Source: Lineus longissimus (taxonomy: Eukaryota > Nemertea > Pilidiophora > Heteronemertea > Lineidae). From it: 64,000 nt of DNA. The translations under genes and the position numbers were made by a program. Below the pieces are notes generated by a model, which did no database searches, had not been told where the DNA came from, and saw nothing but the letters and a program-made list of their open reading frames with translations. The stretch covers positions 6,574,501 through 6,638,500 of the forward strand of contig NC_088313.1 in assembly GCF_910592395.1 (NCBI RefSeq). Direction: 5' to 3'. Below are positions 54,381 through 64,000 of the stretch, one piece after another (the first letter of the stretch is position 1; each line of letters opens with the position of its first letter).

Positions 54381-54521
54381 TACGTATACCAATGCATGTA
54401 CCGATGTACTGTGAGATACATGTAGCTCATCTACATGGGCTCGATGTGCTACGCAACACTCCACTGTGGAGGGATGGGATACCTGTCGATGTAACTTCGA
54501 GATAGTAGGGAGCCCTATCGA

Positions 54522-55302
54522 GGCTTACAGGACTTTGGGCAAAGAAAGCAACGCAACGCAACGCAACGAGCGCAACGGTCTCCATGTGTATTTTTTATAT
54601 ACAATACTCAGCCTGGTCATCCCAGGATCGTGGTTACGTGGGGAGTTAACATTGCAAAAGTAGGCCAAACGCAAGCTGGAGTCGATCAAGCTAGCACACA
54701 TAACTCTAGCACATACACGCCATGACATAGAACTCCAGTACACATAAGGTTACACATAAGGTTTTATAAAATGGACCAGCAGGCGAAGCGATGGAAAACA
54801 CATTTTATTTACGGGTGAATCACTGGCAATTAAAGGGACTTATCTTGTCACATAAGGTTAGTTTGGGATATGAGTTTGGGCAAGTTCATGGTGATGGATA
54901 GGTGGCGCCAGCATCTAACCGAGCATATATTTGTCCTTATGGTCATAGAGGGCGCTACCAGTGCAAATCATCGGCATCTAAAGGGAGCTTGTGACATTAG
55001 AGTAGTTGGGAAGATCAATTTTGGCTGGTTCATTGGAAGAATTTTATCTATGACCAACGCACTACACCATCACATTGAGGTGTAAATATAATGATTCAAA
55101 CTCATGGCTTAGGTAATTGAGGAGTTAATTCCAAGAATCGAACCCATGACCAAGCATAACACCATCCACAATATGGAGGTACGGCTATTCTGTAGCCGTG
55201 TTAGCCCCAAGTTAACTTTAGGAAGACATAGTGGCGGGGTCAAAAATAATGGTCGCTCCCCCATTGCGCTCGTTGCTTTCTTTGCGCAAAGTCCGGTAAG
55301 CC
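54522..55302 (+). mobile_element. Mutator-type MITE III (diverged)
   Basis: The ends GGCTTACAGGACTTTGGGCA and, inverted, GGCTTACCGGACTTTGCGCA, plus the internal GATCGTGGTTACGTGGGGAG, place it with MITEs I and II. No matching 9-bp flanks remain (CCCTATCGA against CAAATGGCC), so it is older or rearranged. Confidence 0.75.
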
Positions 55303-55552
55303 CAAATGGCCTCGTCATGAAAACATTGCCCGATTGCAGCCCGTACAATACGAAGCAATTTTGCGAGAAAAAAATATTGTATGTAGCCTTATGTACATTC
55401 CCTGAACATCAACGTACTGCTACATACTGGGCGTCTAAATCTTTAAAAAAAATATTTTTGGCAATATAACAATATATCATGCATGATTTTGTTGGTTTTC
55501 GGGATACACTGGGACGACTGCATGTACTTCACATCAAACACAGCAACGTACC

Positions 55553-56227
55553 AGTCCTGATCATATTAATATCAGCAATATCTCCCAAACTATTACACTA
55601 ATTCCAATACGGTTTTCAGGATATTGTCCGCAATTTTGTTTTCTAATTACACATCACGACAAAAATCTAAATGCATGAGTGCGTCATTATGTAATCGGCC
55701 ATTAAAAAAACCCTTACAAAAATACTTTTTTAGTTCAAACTTTTTTGGAAATATTTTTCGCTACAATGATGAAAACAAAATTCTAAGAATACAAAAAATC
55801 ATCAAAATCGAACTAGTAATAATGAAGATATAGTTATTTTTCAACAGCGCATTCACTGCCACGTGGCATGTTTTTACGAGAAAAACATGCTTTTGGCAGT
55901 GAAACTCTTAATCTAACAAAAAGTTAAATGTCTCTATCTGCATTTTTACTAGTTCGATTTTGATAATTTTTGTTAGTATTATTAGAATTTAGTGTACTAT
56001 ATCGTTCCAGCAAAAAATATTTAAAAAAAAGTGTGAAATAAAAAAATTTTTGGATGGGTTTTTTAATTGGTTGATTACATAGTGAAAGACTCATGCAATC
56101 ACATTCCTGCCAATGTATAAATAGAAAACAAGATTTCTGATAATATCCTTAAAACCGCATTGGAATTGGCGCACTAGTTTGCGTGATATTGGATGAAGAC
56201 TGTGTTGATATTAATATGATCAGGACT
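55553..56227. mobile_element. Palindromic (foldback) MITE, 675 bp
   Basis: AGTCCTGATCATATTAATAT at the left end is matched by its reverse complement at the right. Inverted similarity, with gaps, continues almost to the centre near 55870-55910, where CACTGCCACGTGGCATG...CATGCTTTTGGCAGTG forms the hairpin tip. It is AT-rich with no gene. GTAC words border both ends but may belong to the repeat. Confidence 0.75.
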
Positions 56228-56719
56228 GTACATGTATGTGGTATTTTGATTATCTAAACAATTATTTACCTGCCATTTACCTCCGACGTGACGTTTTGAA
56301 CTGCTTTCAGACGCACGGCAAAGAGTTTTACATTGAAAGATTCCGTAGTGTCCGACTTCAAGCAAATATCTACATCTAGCATGCGATAACTGACCTATCA
56401 TCTGTATTGAAAATGTTATGAAGGTAAATACACAACCTATCTTTCCCTGATATCACATATAAGCTGACGCGTTGGCTTAACGACAAAACCATACATAATG
56501 GTTATGCAGTGTTACTTGGGTATCATGCAGGGTTCAGTATGTTGTCACCTTTCAAGGGTCACGCCTGACATAAAGAACGAACAAGTCATTTTAAAGAGCG
56601 GGCTCAGGCGTTCTCAAGTCACTTTTTACCGTAATGTCACACTCTTTAATATAATTAGTAAAACTACTGGTCATTTTACTACTCCTGTAGTACATTTACC
56701 TATTGACCGACTGTGAAAT
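56228..56719. other. No gene recognised
   Basis: Nothing supported between the palindromic MITE and the Penelope-like element. Confidence 0.4.
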
Positions 56720-58607
56720 GAAGTTTTCAACAACCTCACCGGTTACCTTCCTCAGGTCTTCTGCCGAGTCGTTGAACTACTCAGTAGTTCCCAGTGGTAG
56801 CAAAAATGGCACTGCACTGGAAAAGTTCGTGCTGCTACTTCTTCTTCTGGGGCCCCGCCCTGGTTCCCCGTGTGGATCCTGGGATTCACGAGGCTGTCAT
56901 AGACGTGTGAGAGGTGGTATGTCCAATCGTCTCTGTTCATTGAAGCCGAGTTACGCCTAATGGCTAGGGTCTCGCGTATCTGCCGTCGTCTCAGTTTGTC
57001 CTCCTTAGCCGATTTTTGCATCTTGCCAATTGGGAACATGGTTATTTTCAACCCTATGGTCTGTGATTGCCGACTTGTGGTGGTCACCTGAAGTAGAAGC
57101 ACGTGTTGCTCGGGTACTGACTTTCCTACTGTGGGCAGCAACGTCTGTTTGGTGCTCTTTTAGTTAAGTTCCGAACTTCCTGGCCGTTTCACCGATGTAC
57201 GCACTCTTACAGTTAGCACAGTCTATGCGGTAAACACAACCTCTGGTGTCATCCCTCCCAATTTTATCTTTGGGATGTACTAGAATGTTTCTGATGGTTT
57301 TGGTGGTCTGAATGCCGTAGAGATGTTATAAGCTTTCAGTTTTCTGGCCAGCCTTTCTGCCATACCCTAAATGTAGGGTACAAAAACCATTCTCCTGCTC
57401 TTCTCCTGGGAATCCTTGAGCTTTTTAGTTTTAGTAGAGCCCTGGGCGGCCTTGAGGTCTATCCTTCTGTCTGTTGCTTTGATGGTCCAATTGGGATATC
57501 CACATTTGCTGAGCGCGTCACGGACGGTTATTCTTTCATCCTCTTTGTCTTGATCTTCCTTAACCACAGTATTGACTCTGCCAAATAAAGTTCTGACCAT
57601 GCCTAGTTCGTGTGCTACTGGGTGGTGGGAATCGAAGTTTAAATACTGGTTCGTGTGAGTCTTTTTTCTATACACTACTGTCTTTAAAGTACCATCTTGT
57701 TTCCCGACGACCCGCGAGCCCAGGAATGGGATGCTGCGGTCTTCCATTTCTTCTTTAGTGAACTTGATGTTACCCGTCTCGTCAATTGTGTTCAGGTGAA
57801 CGTTGAGAGCCTGGACAGTGCCTATGCGGATGACTGCCAGCACATCATCAACGTTCCTTTTTCCAAACTCTTGGCTTGCACTGAATCAGGGCTATGGCGA
57901 TGGCTGTTTGCTTTAAGTGTTCCATGTATAGGTTGACGAGTGCTTTCGAGTTCTCTACATGGTGTATGGTTTTACCAGTGATGGGAGCCAAGAGGTCCGC
58001 CGGGCTGCATGACAAGTTGTAGCCAATCGAACCTGTGTAGTCAACTATAGGCCGGAGTTGGAGTTGGTACTAGGCTTGTGAATCTTCGGTGTGCGGTATA
58101 ATCTGGGTATGGTTTCTGACGTGGGGTACAGGTATCTCTTCTGCGACTCTGAGATTTTCTCCTCTTTACGCAGCTTGGTAAGCATCGCCACCAATTTGGT
58201 CTTGTACCGGGCTGTGGAATATTTTTTTCAGCTTGAGATAGGTTCTGTCATCTGACAACATCTCCCCTACTTTGCGAGTATACTCTTCCTTGTCTAGAAC
58301 CACTGTGGATCTCCCTTGTCCGCAGGTATGATGAGAATGTCCTCTTCCTTGGCCAAGGTTTCCAATTTTGACGCTTCCTCCTTACTGATATTGAGAGTAG
58401 GAGGTTTGGCTGAGCTGATAATACTGCTCAATATCGGGGAACTAACTTACAAGCTTCCTCTTCTGCTGAATAGTACGAAGTAACTGCAAGACTTTTCCAG
58501 TGCAGTGCTGTCATCTTTGCTACCACTGGGAGCTACTGAGTACATGTAGTTCAACTATTCAGCAGAAGACCTGAGGAAGGGCAACCGGTGAGGTCGTTGA
58601 AAACTTG
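56720..58607 (-). mobile_element. Penelope-like element with inverted terminal repeats
   Basis: The coding remnant on the minus strand is bordered by inverse repeats of about 105-115 bp: 56720-56825, and 58493-58607 in opposite orientation. Penelope-like elements are known for such pseudo-LTRs in direct or inverted arrangement. Each repeat holds CTGAGGA followed 21-22 nt later by GAAA (58572-58578 and 58600-58603 on plus; 56755-56749 and 56728-56725 on minus). This is the spacing of a hammerhead ribozyme core, reported in the pseudo-LTRs of these elements. Folding of the stems has not been verified. Confidence 0.8.
56752..58440 (-). pseudogene. Penelope-like RT with GIY-YIG endonuclease, decayed
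   Basis: Reading the minus strand from 58400: LNISKEEASKLETLAKEED and ILIIPADKG, then after a 1-bp frameshift RSTVVLDKEEYTRK. Next come PIVDYTGSIGYNL and GKTIHHVENSKALVN (about 58040-57940), then directly LYMEHLKQTAIA. RT motifs A and B are therefore deleted there. The catalytic YVDD has become NVDD at about 57845. After it come IPFLGSRVVGKQDGTLKT, VVYRKKTHTNQYLNFDSHHP, the GIY-YIG part CVYRIDCANCKSAYIGETAR (about 57235-57180) and RRNSASMNRDDWTYHLSHVY. The order and blocks are those of canonical Penelope-like elements. Frameshifts, the deletion and the lost Tyr make it inactive. Confidence 0.88.
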
Positions 58608-60425
58608 GTCTAAAGGTAAACAACCTTTTTGGATCTATCACAAAATTAACTTTCAATCAAACGTATTATCAGAGATCATTAGACATTTCAATGGGTATTT
58701 TCTACCACGTTTTCTTAGCTGGAACACATTATCAGTGGTTCGTTTCACTATTATCAAGAATTCATTAAGACCAGTCTTCATGAATTCTTGCTATTATTCA
58801 CACTAATTTCACAGTTGGTGCATTATGAACTACCAGATTAGTTTGTTTACTTATAAATCAAGAATGATGTCATGTCATATATTCAAGCCTGGAGCAAATG
58901 AGCGAATAATATGCTCGTGGACAAGGCACATGTGGCAACAAACCAGGAAAAGAACTCTGTTTTCACAGGCGTTGCCGTGATAACGCTGTCCTTGAGATCA
59001 TTAGCATAATTTGCTCAATATCGTTAGTAGAGACTATTGCCTATATCAGAAAATCCCGATGTAAAAAGCAATGCGAAACGTTATTTGGGTCGGCTGCAAT
59101 GTCCATGAGTTCTCCTAATCTTCTATCAGGGCTGTGTCCGTCATGGAAATGTTTCGGAAAAGTCGCATACATGCCTTGATGCAAACAGTCAATACGTGCG
59201 CAACAAGTACAATGTACTTCTTTGATGAATGTATAGAGATATTCGTGTATGCAACTTCAATTTCATTTTCAATTTATTCTGTTTTGGTAACGTTTTGGTT
59301 AAACAAGACCATCACCCGGGCCGCGGGTTTCGCACACTTGCTTTTTCCTTTGACCAATCAGCGCTTTGTTTATGTTCTAATTTTATCACTGACCGAATGC
59401 ACGTGAATTTATTGACGTCATCACTTCTCGTATGCTCTGGGAAAACTCCGGCAATGTGCGCTCGCTGGTTCATTGACATAAATAGACTCGGACATTGGTG
59501 CGTGGACTTAGAAAATCTTCGCAACTAGCGGTGAAGCTCACAATAAATACAGTGGAGTCCCGTCTATCTCTCTATTCCACGTTGCATTGAGTGGCAGACA
59601 GAGTCCGTTGTATTGAGAGTTTTACTGTATGGAGAGATGGAGAAAATAATATAAGCAAACAATTTACTAATTGATAATTAATTACACGTATTAATTACAA
59701 TGCAGAAAGTTTACTCTGCACGATACCTGAATGCACCAGTTTCACATCAGGCGAAAACAAGTTAGCCCCTCACTGCCATTGTGCCTGTGTGCCTGTGTGT
59801 CAAGGAAAAGTACTTCGAATCCGGTATCTGCATATGATCGCCTCTCCAAATGACTCCAACAATATGTATCTGCTTTCTTTTCAGTTGAAAGCTGCAAGCG
59901 AAGTTTTGCTTTGAAAGATCCATCTTGTTTTGCTTTCAAAACTGCCGACACAGTACTTGTAGGCCTCTGGTAGTATACCCTATAAAAAAAGGACCAATTG
60001 CAATTAGGAAAAGAGTTTTATTTCAAAATCGAAATGATACACCACCTTTAGGCCTTGCATATTGGGTCAAATATGACGATTTCTGCCACTGGAGGAGGTT
60101 AAATGCCTTGCCCAAGGGCCAAGTCACAGTAACATGGCATGCGACATGAAAGGGTTAATTAGAAAGTTTCTGGAGTCTGTTACTTTTGATAAATACGATT
60201 CGCACATGGTAATGAACAACACGCGCGTTGGACCATGAAAAATCATTGAGACTTGCGTTGTGTATCACAGTACAAAAAGTGTAAGGCCATAAATAGCAGT
60301 TTAAACAAAATCTCTCTAGGTTTTACCATGGTCTGTCGCATCTAGGAATCTGAAATTAACAAGGTTTGCCGAGTATTGATCGAACCTACTTCTAAAACGG
60401 ATTTATTTCGCTCATGTTTGGGGTA
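58608..60425. other. Intergenic, no gene recognised
   Basis: Frames at 59134-59528 and 59742-60149 show no family motif and lie on both strands; I call none of them. No repeat structure could be delimited. Confidence 0.4.
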
Positions 60426-60430
60426 GTGCT

Positions 60431-60575
60431 TGTTACGCTCCAACTCTATAATAGTGCCAACTCTGATGGACATGATTCCAACTTTAATATGCCAACTCCA
60501 ATGGAGATAGATAAGTACTCAGCCGCAAGATGTCTCTACCCGGTGAACGGTTTGTTCCGACTCGAAGATGCCAAC
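60431..60575 (+). repeat. Left TIR of OTU element
   Basis: Starts TGTTACGCTCC and includes about six CCAACTYT-like words spaced irregularly. It ends near AACTTTGAAAGC, about 90 bp before the first ATG, so it may also hold the promoter. Confidence 0.95.
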
Positions 60576-60665
60576 TTTGAAAGCGGAACTTTGTATACAG
60601 TTTCGATACACGTGCGAGTCAAGATATTGCGATTATTCCTTATACTTTCTTCGGTTATCACGTCT

Positions 60666-61836
60666 ATGACGCGTGAAGAAGAAGCGAAACGCCGACCGAG
60701 AACTGCAAGGACAACAGAGGAATATCTATTCGAGGAGTATTTAAAGAATACAGCGTCTTTCTCATCTGTGGAGGCAATGTTGGAATTCATTGAACTCAAC
60801 CAAGCAATTGAATGTTCAAGATTGGGAACACCAGTCAAGAAATAGCATGCAAGAGCGATTCTTCGCAACCATCACCAACCATGGTCTACAGGTTAGACGA
60901 GAAATTGAAGGCGAAGGGAACTGCATGTTCGCAGCTCTCGTCGACCAGTTGGAACGTGTCGGCATAAACGATTTTAACCCGAGAACGCTAAGACTAAACA
61001 TCGTAGAGTTTTTACGACGCAACCCAAGAATGTCAGATGGCACCGAATTATTCTCGTTTGTGAGTGGTGACAACAGTTGGGAGGAGTACCTGAGTCGAAT
61101 GAGCCACCAAGGTACATGGGGAGACCACTTAGTTCTGCGCGCTGCTTCAGAGATGTTGAAAATGCAAATTGGGGTAATTTCGAGCGTATCTGATCGTCCT
61201 GTTACCATCCACCCTTCTGCTGAAACCACTCAGTGCCCAAAACTCCTACTAGAACAACTCTTTGAACTACATTACACGAACCTTGAAGAAGCCCAGCATC
61301 AGGCAGACAGTCCCAGTATCGGTGCTGCACACTGGGACCCAAATGATGCATTTACAAACGAAAGTGTTCTTGAGAGTACCGAAAATACCTCAGATAATGT
61401 GCGTGGTTCCGTAGACTTGCAGTCCCAAACAGTGTCGATGGGAAAACCCCATGAAGGACCCGATGACCCATGAGATACTTTACCTCTGGATGCTGAATGG
61501 CCTTTGGATGATGATGAAATAAGACAGGCTGTAAGAGCGGAAAGGGGTGAAAATTTAACGGAATGGGATGCTGTCCCAGAAAATCACTGGCTCTTTGGCA
61601 TAACGGGTGCGAGCGTGCTGTGGGCCAGAGATGCACAGACGAGAGGAATCACACTGGAAAAGGTCAATGGGCATTACGTTTTGAATGAAGAACTGATGGA
61701 CGATTTTGACGCATTCCAGGGGGGAATGACAGCAGAGGATTCTCGAAAACGCTTCAAAGACAAGCTTCTTAACATTTGGCTTGCCAAATTTCGACCTTCA
61801 ACAGCTTTTCCGGAAGACGGTGATTTTTTTTTCTAA
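60666..61836 (+). pseudogene. OTU-domain cysteine protease, interrupted
   Basis: OTU proteases cleave ubiquitin or ubiquitin-like chains. From the ATG at 60847 the frame reads QVRREIEGEGNCMFAALVDQL, with EGNC for the usual DGNC (nucleophile Cys about residue 28). YLSRMSHQGTWGDHLVLRAA follows (the W-G-x-x-x-L block), then LFELHYTNL with the catalytic His. A TGA at 61471-61473 interrupts the frame, which continues as DTLPLDAEWPLDDDEIRQAV to the true end at 61836; a CGA-to-TGA change would explain it. Upstream, ATG 60666 opens a separate 59-residue basic/acidic frame (MTREEEAKRRPRTARTTEEY) that overlaps the OTU frame in another phase and stops at 60845. The two may once have been one protein joined across a frameshift. 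The core triad is preserved in the first part, so a truncated protein of about 208 residues could still fold. Confidence 0.8.
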
Positions 61837-62984
61837 TGAACTCAACATCAGCTAGAGAATTTGATGAGTGGAAGTGCTCCTATCTGATATAGTTAATAAC
61901 AACCGTAACATGTGTAGCTTCACTTTACTTTACCGTGAACAAAGGTCTAGTTTTGTTTAGTAAATAGTCAACTAAACATATAATTAAACATGACATGAAC
62001 CATGATTATACACTTTATGATAATTTTGATGAGAACCTTTAATTTCGTTCAAAGGCTATCATTCCAGAGATTTTTCTGAGGAAAATATATCGTAGTCAGT
62101 AATTGTACTATCTGTATCTATTAGAAAATACATAGTAAGTGATCTTAATGTTTTTATACTTGGTTTTCTTGCTTTTTAATGTATTTGTACGGATTCATTT
62201 TACGTCAGTCAAAGCACCAAAAGAGGCGAATTTTGCATTTCGAGACACTTTAGGCAATAGCTTTGTTCGAAAAAGACTAATAAGGGTCTAATTTGTTAGC
62301 CAACTCCTTGAGACACAAAATGATGTCGTGCCTTTTCCACAAGCTAGCTTGCCAAATTAAAGTGCAAATAGACCTTAATTACTTATTTCTGTCCAAAGTT
62401 AGGCCTCTTTTTGTCTAAGAGGTTTAGAAATGCAAAACCTGCCTCATTTGGTAATATTAGTGGTAATGGGTGTCCCCACGACTCGATCATCTGACTAGTC
62501 ACGGATAGTCGGACCTAAGATCTTGGATCTCAATGCCAATTGTCAACTGAGATATCCTTGATCTACGATTGTTTTATCCTTACTAATATCTGTCACAATA
62601 ACCTATATCTAAAGATGATGAGCAAATGTCAATAAACATGAATAAGTAGGGACAAGTCCTGATGCAGGGCGGTCAAACAATCTTTGGAGGACACCATGTA
62701 CTTTTTCTACACTGAAAAAATTAACATGAAAATCATACAGCCGACGCAGAGGCATGTCAAATGCCTGTGCCGTCATTTTACAAACCGCATTCATTAAACA
62801 CCAAAATACCAATTGCTACAATCAAATTGTTGCTCTTTTTGTGCCCAATATCTTCAGGATGTTCAGGAAGTCAGCTGAATGGACCATGGGAGATCTTTGC
62901 GTCCTTGCGGATAAGAAGACGAACGATCATCCTGCCTTACTTAGGCGTTTTTAAATCATTCAGACTGATTGCAAACTCTCGTAT

Positions 62985-63130
62985 AGTTGCCATATTAGAG
63001 TTGGAACAAACCGTTCACCGGGTAGAGATATCTTGCGGCTGAGTACTTATCTATCTCCATTGGAGTTGGCATATTAAAGTTGGAATCATGTCCATCAGAG
63101 TTGGCACTATTATAGAGTTGGAGCGTAACA
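62985..63130 (-). repeat. Right TIR of OTU element
   Basis: Inverse copy of 60431-60575. The two differ at isolated positions such as CAAGATGTCTC against CAAGATATCTC. Confidence 0.95.
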
Positions 63131-63228
63131 GTGCTCGCAAGTAGCGGTCACCGTGTCCGCCATTGTTTCTAGCTCAGAATTACGCCACAGCAGCACCCTG
63201 CTCGCCGTCCACACTCAATGGTGTATCG

Positions 63229-63352
63229 CCATTTCGCCTATAACCATTTCGCCTATTACCCATTTCGCCTACTAGCCATTTCGCCTACTTGTCAATTCGC
63301 CTACAAGCCATTTCGCCTATTTGCCTTTTCGCCTACTAGCCATTTCGTCTAC
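63229..63352. repeat. 16-bp minisatellite, CCATTTCGCCTACTAG type
   Basis: Eight head-to-tail units of about 16 bp with small changes. Confidence 0.95.
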
Positions 63353-63447
63353 TTTTACTGCTATTTTTGTTTTTTTATGAATTTGAAGGAAAGTAGGACT
63401 TTCTGGATATTTGTATTGAATAGAGGTGGTTTGAGGCGAATATTTAG

Positions 63448-63612
63448 CTGGCAGATAGGAGTACGGTCACTATACATCAGGCGGCGCTATTGACTACAAT
63501 ACTATGAATTATGGAACATTATGCACTATTTGTCAACCTATTTTTTGATAATCCATACGTTTGTAGTCATTAGCCCCACCTGTGGTATAGTGACTGTACT
63601 CATATCTGCCAG
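63448..63612. mobile_element. Small hairpin MITE
   Basis: CTGGCAGATAGGAGTACGGT at the left is matched in inverse at the right (CTGGCAGATATGAGTACAGT). Similarity runs through CACTATAC and TGACTACAA towards the centre, making a 165-bp imperfect hairpin. No target duplication is certain. Confidence 0.7.
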
Positions 63613-64000
63613 ATACATGTGACCAATGAAGCTCTCTTTAAATCCCCCCCTTACAAGTATTTCTACCACCGAAGCCATTTTCTTCAGTTTCCTATTGTCT
63701 GTGAATCCTTTTATATGCTTAATTAGTTTGCTTATGTTGTGTGACACACTTTATAGTGATCCAAATAATCCAGTAATTAATCTAGTAACCAAATTAGAGC
63801 TTCAACAACAACAAATTAGTGTATGATGATTGGGACTCTAAAAGGGAAATGGGATACAATCCTCTGCAACAGGCCTACATAGGGCCAAACATATATTTTT
63901 GACAGATACCAAATAAATGTGGTGGATTTGCAAATCCTCTGCAACAGTAGGTTTAAGACCTGATAACATGTATTTTTTACTTATACTGGTATCAATATGG
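63613..64000. other. No gene recognised
   Basis: AT-rich end of the window. The phrase AATCCTCTGCAACAG occurs twice (about 63859 and 63934), possibly a short tandem duplication. No coding motif. Confidence 0.4.

Larger units (their letters stand above)
60431..63130 (+). mobile_element. OTU-carrying element with long TIRs and 5-bp target duplication
   Basis: The ends are TGTTACGCTCCAACTCTATA and its reverse complement. The inverted repeats are nearly identical for about 127 bp and recognisable for about 145 bp. A 5-bp direct duplication, GTGCT, borders the element (60426-60430, 63131-63135). The repeats contain several CCAACTYT words that may be protein-binding sites. The only gene is an OTU-protease frame; no transposase or integrase core was seen, and 61837-62985 is non-coding. 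TGT...ACA ends and OTU cargo recall Ginger1 elements, whose transposases carry a C-terminal OTU or Ulp1 domain, but those have 4-bp CCGG/CCGT duplications. It is therefore a deletion derivative or a separate family. Confidence 0.8.

Noticed and set aside
54119-54430. Repetitive frame with STLNKI units
   Set aside because: It is the translation of the tandem units in the right arm of the foldback element.
59134-59528. Possible membrane-protein exon (hydrophobic frame, TSISFSIYSVLVTFWL)
   Set aside because: No splice sites or homologous motif supported it and a second frame overlaps it equally well.
63218-63493. Frame rich in FAY/PF repeats
   Set aside because: It is the translation of the 16-bp minisatellite at 63229-63352.

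Overview
This is eukaryotic DNA: genes are split by GT-AG introns, coding density is very low, and mobile elements of many classes dominate. The mixture (DIRS, Penelope-like, CR1/Jockey-lineage, pogo, Harbinger-type, MITEs and foldback elements), the recurrent TAGGCCTA-type words and the tandem orphan rhodopsin-like GPCRs fit a marine invertebrate deuterostome (echinoderm, hemichordate or lancelet). This is inference; no diagnostic host gene settles the species.

Layout. 0-8.5 kb: decayed pogo-type transposase pieces, a 220-bp direct repeat and a 5'-truncated CR1/L2-like reverse transcriptase (4.6-6.4 kb). 10.19-20.78 kb and 26.78-43.33 kb: a direct segmental duplication, each copy with one three-exon (or more) orphan GPCR gene (11.66-14.04 and 29.65-31.75 kb). 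The copies have since diverged by insertions. Copy 1 gained a broken pogo transposon nested in a TA-flanked element and a MITE in a GPCR intron. Copy 2 gained a foldback element with perfect palindromes, a near-complete 6.55-kb DIRS retrotransposon (32.93-39.48 kb) and a Harbinger-type deletion derivative. The paired empty sites let several insertion points be read exactly. 20.8-26.8 kb: a CR1 tail, a foldback element rich in CCGCGG palindromes and a decayed member of an uncharacterised multicopy gene family.

43.3-47.4 kb: two inverted MITEs with perfect 9-bp target duplications. 48.0-50.7 kb, minus strand: the clearest host gene, a four-exon SLC16 (monocarboxylate transporter) family gene whose exons join into a 502-residue frame. 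51.2-53.3 kb: a non-LTR retrotransposon fragment split by a TA-flanked MITE. 53.4-56.2 kb: a 1-kb foldback element, a third 9-bp-type MITE and a 675-bp palindromic MITE. 56.7-58.6 kb: a decayed Penelope-like element with inverted terminal repeats that carry hammerhead-ribozyme-like cores. 60.4-63.1 kb: a 2.7-kb element with about 130-bp terminal inverted repeats and a 5-bp target duplication whose only recognisable cargo is an OTU-type cysteine protease; this is the least ordinary object here.

The two GPCRs and the transporter are the only plausible functional host genes. There is no operon-like cooperation; the rest is the history of element insertion.
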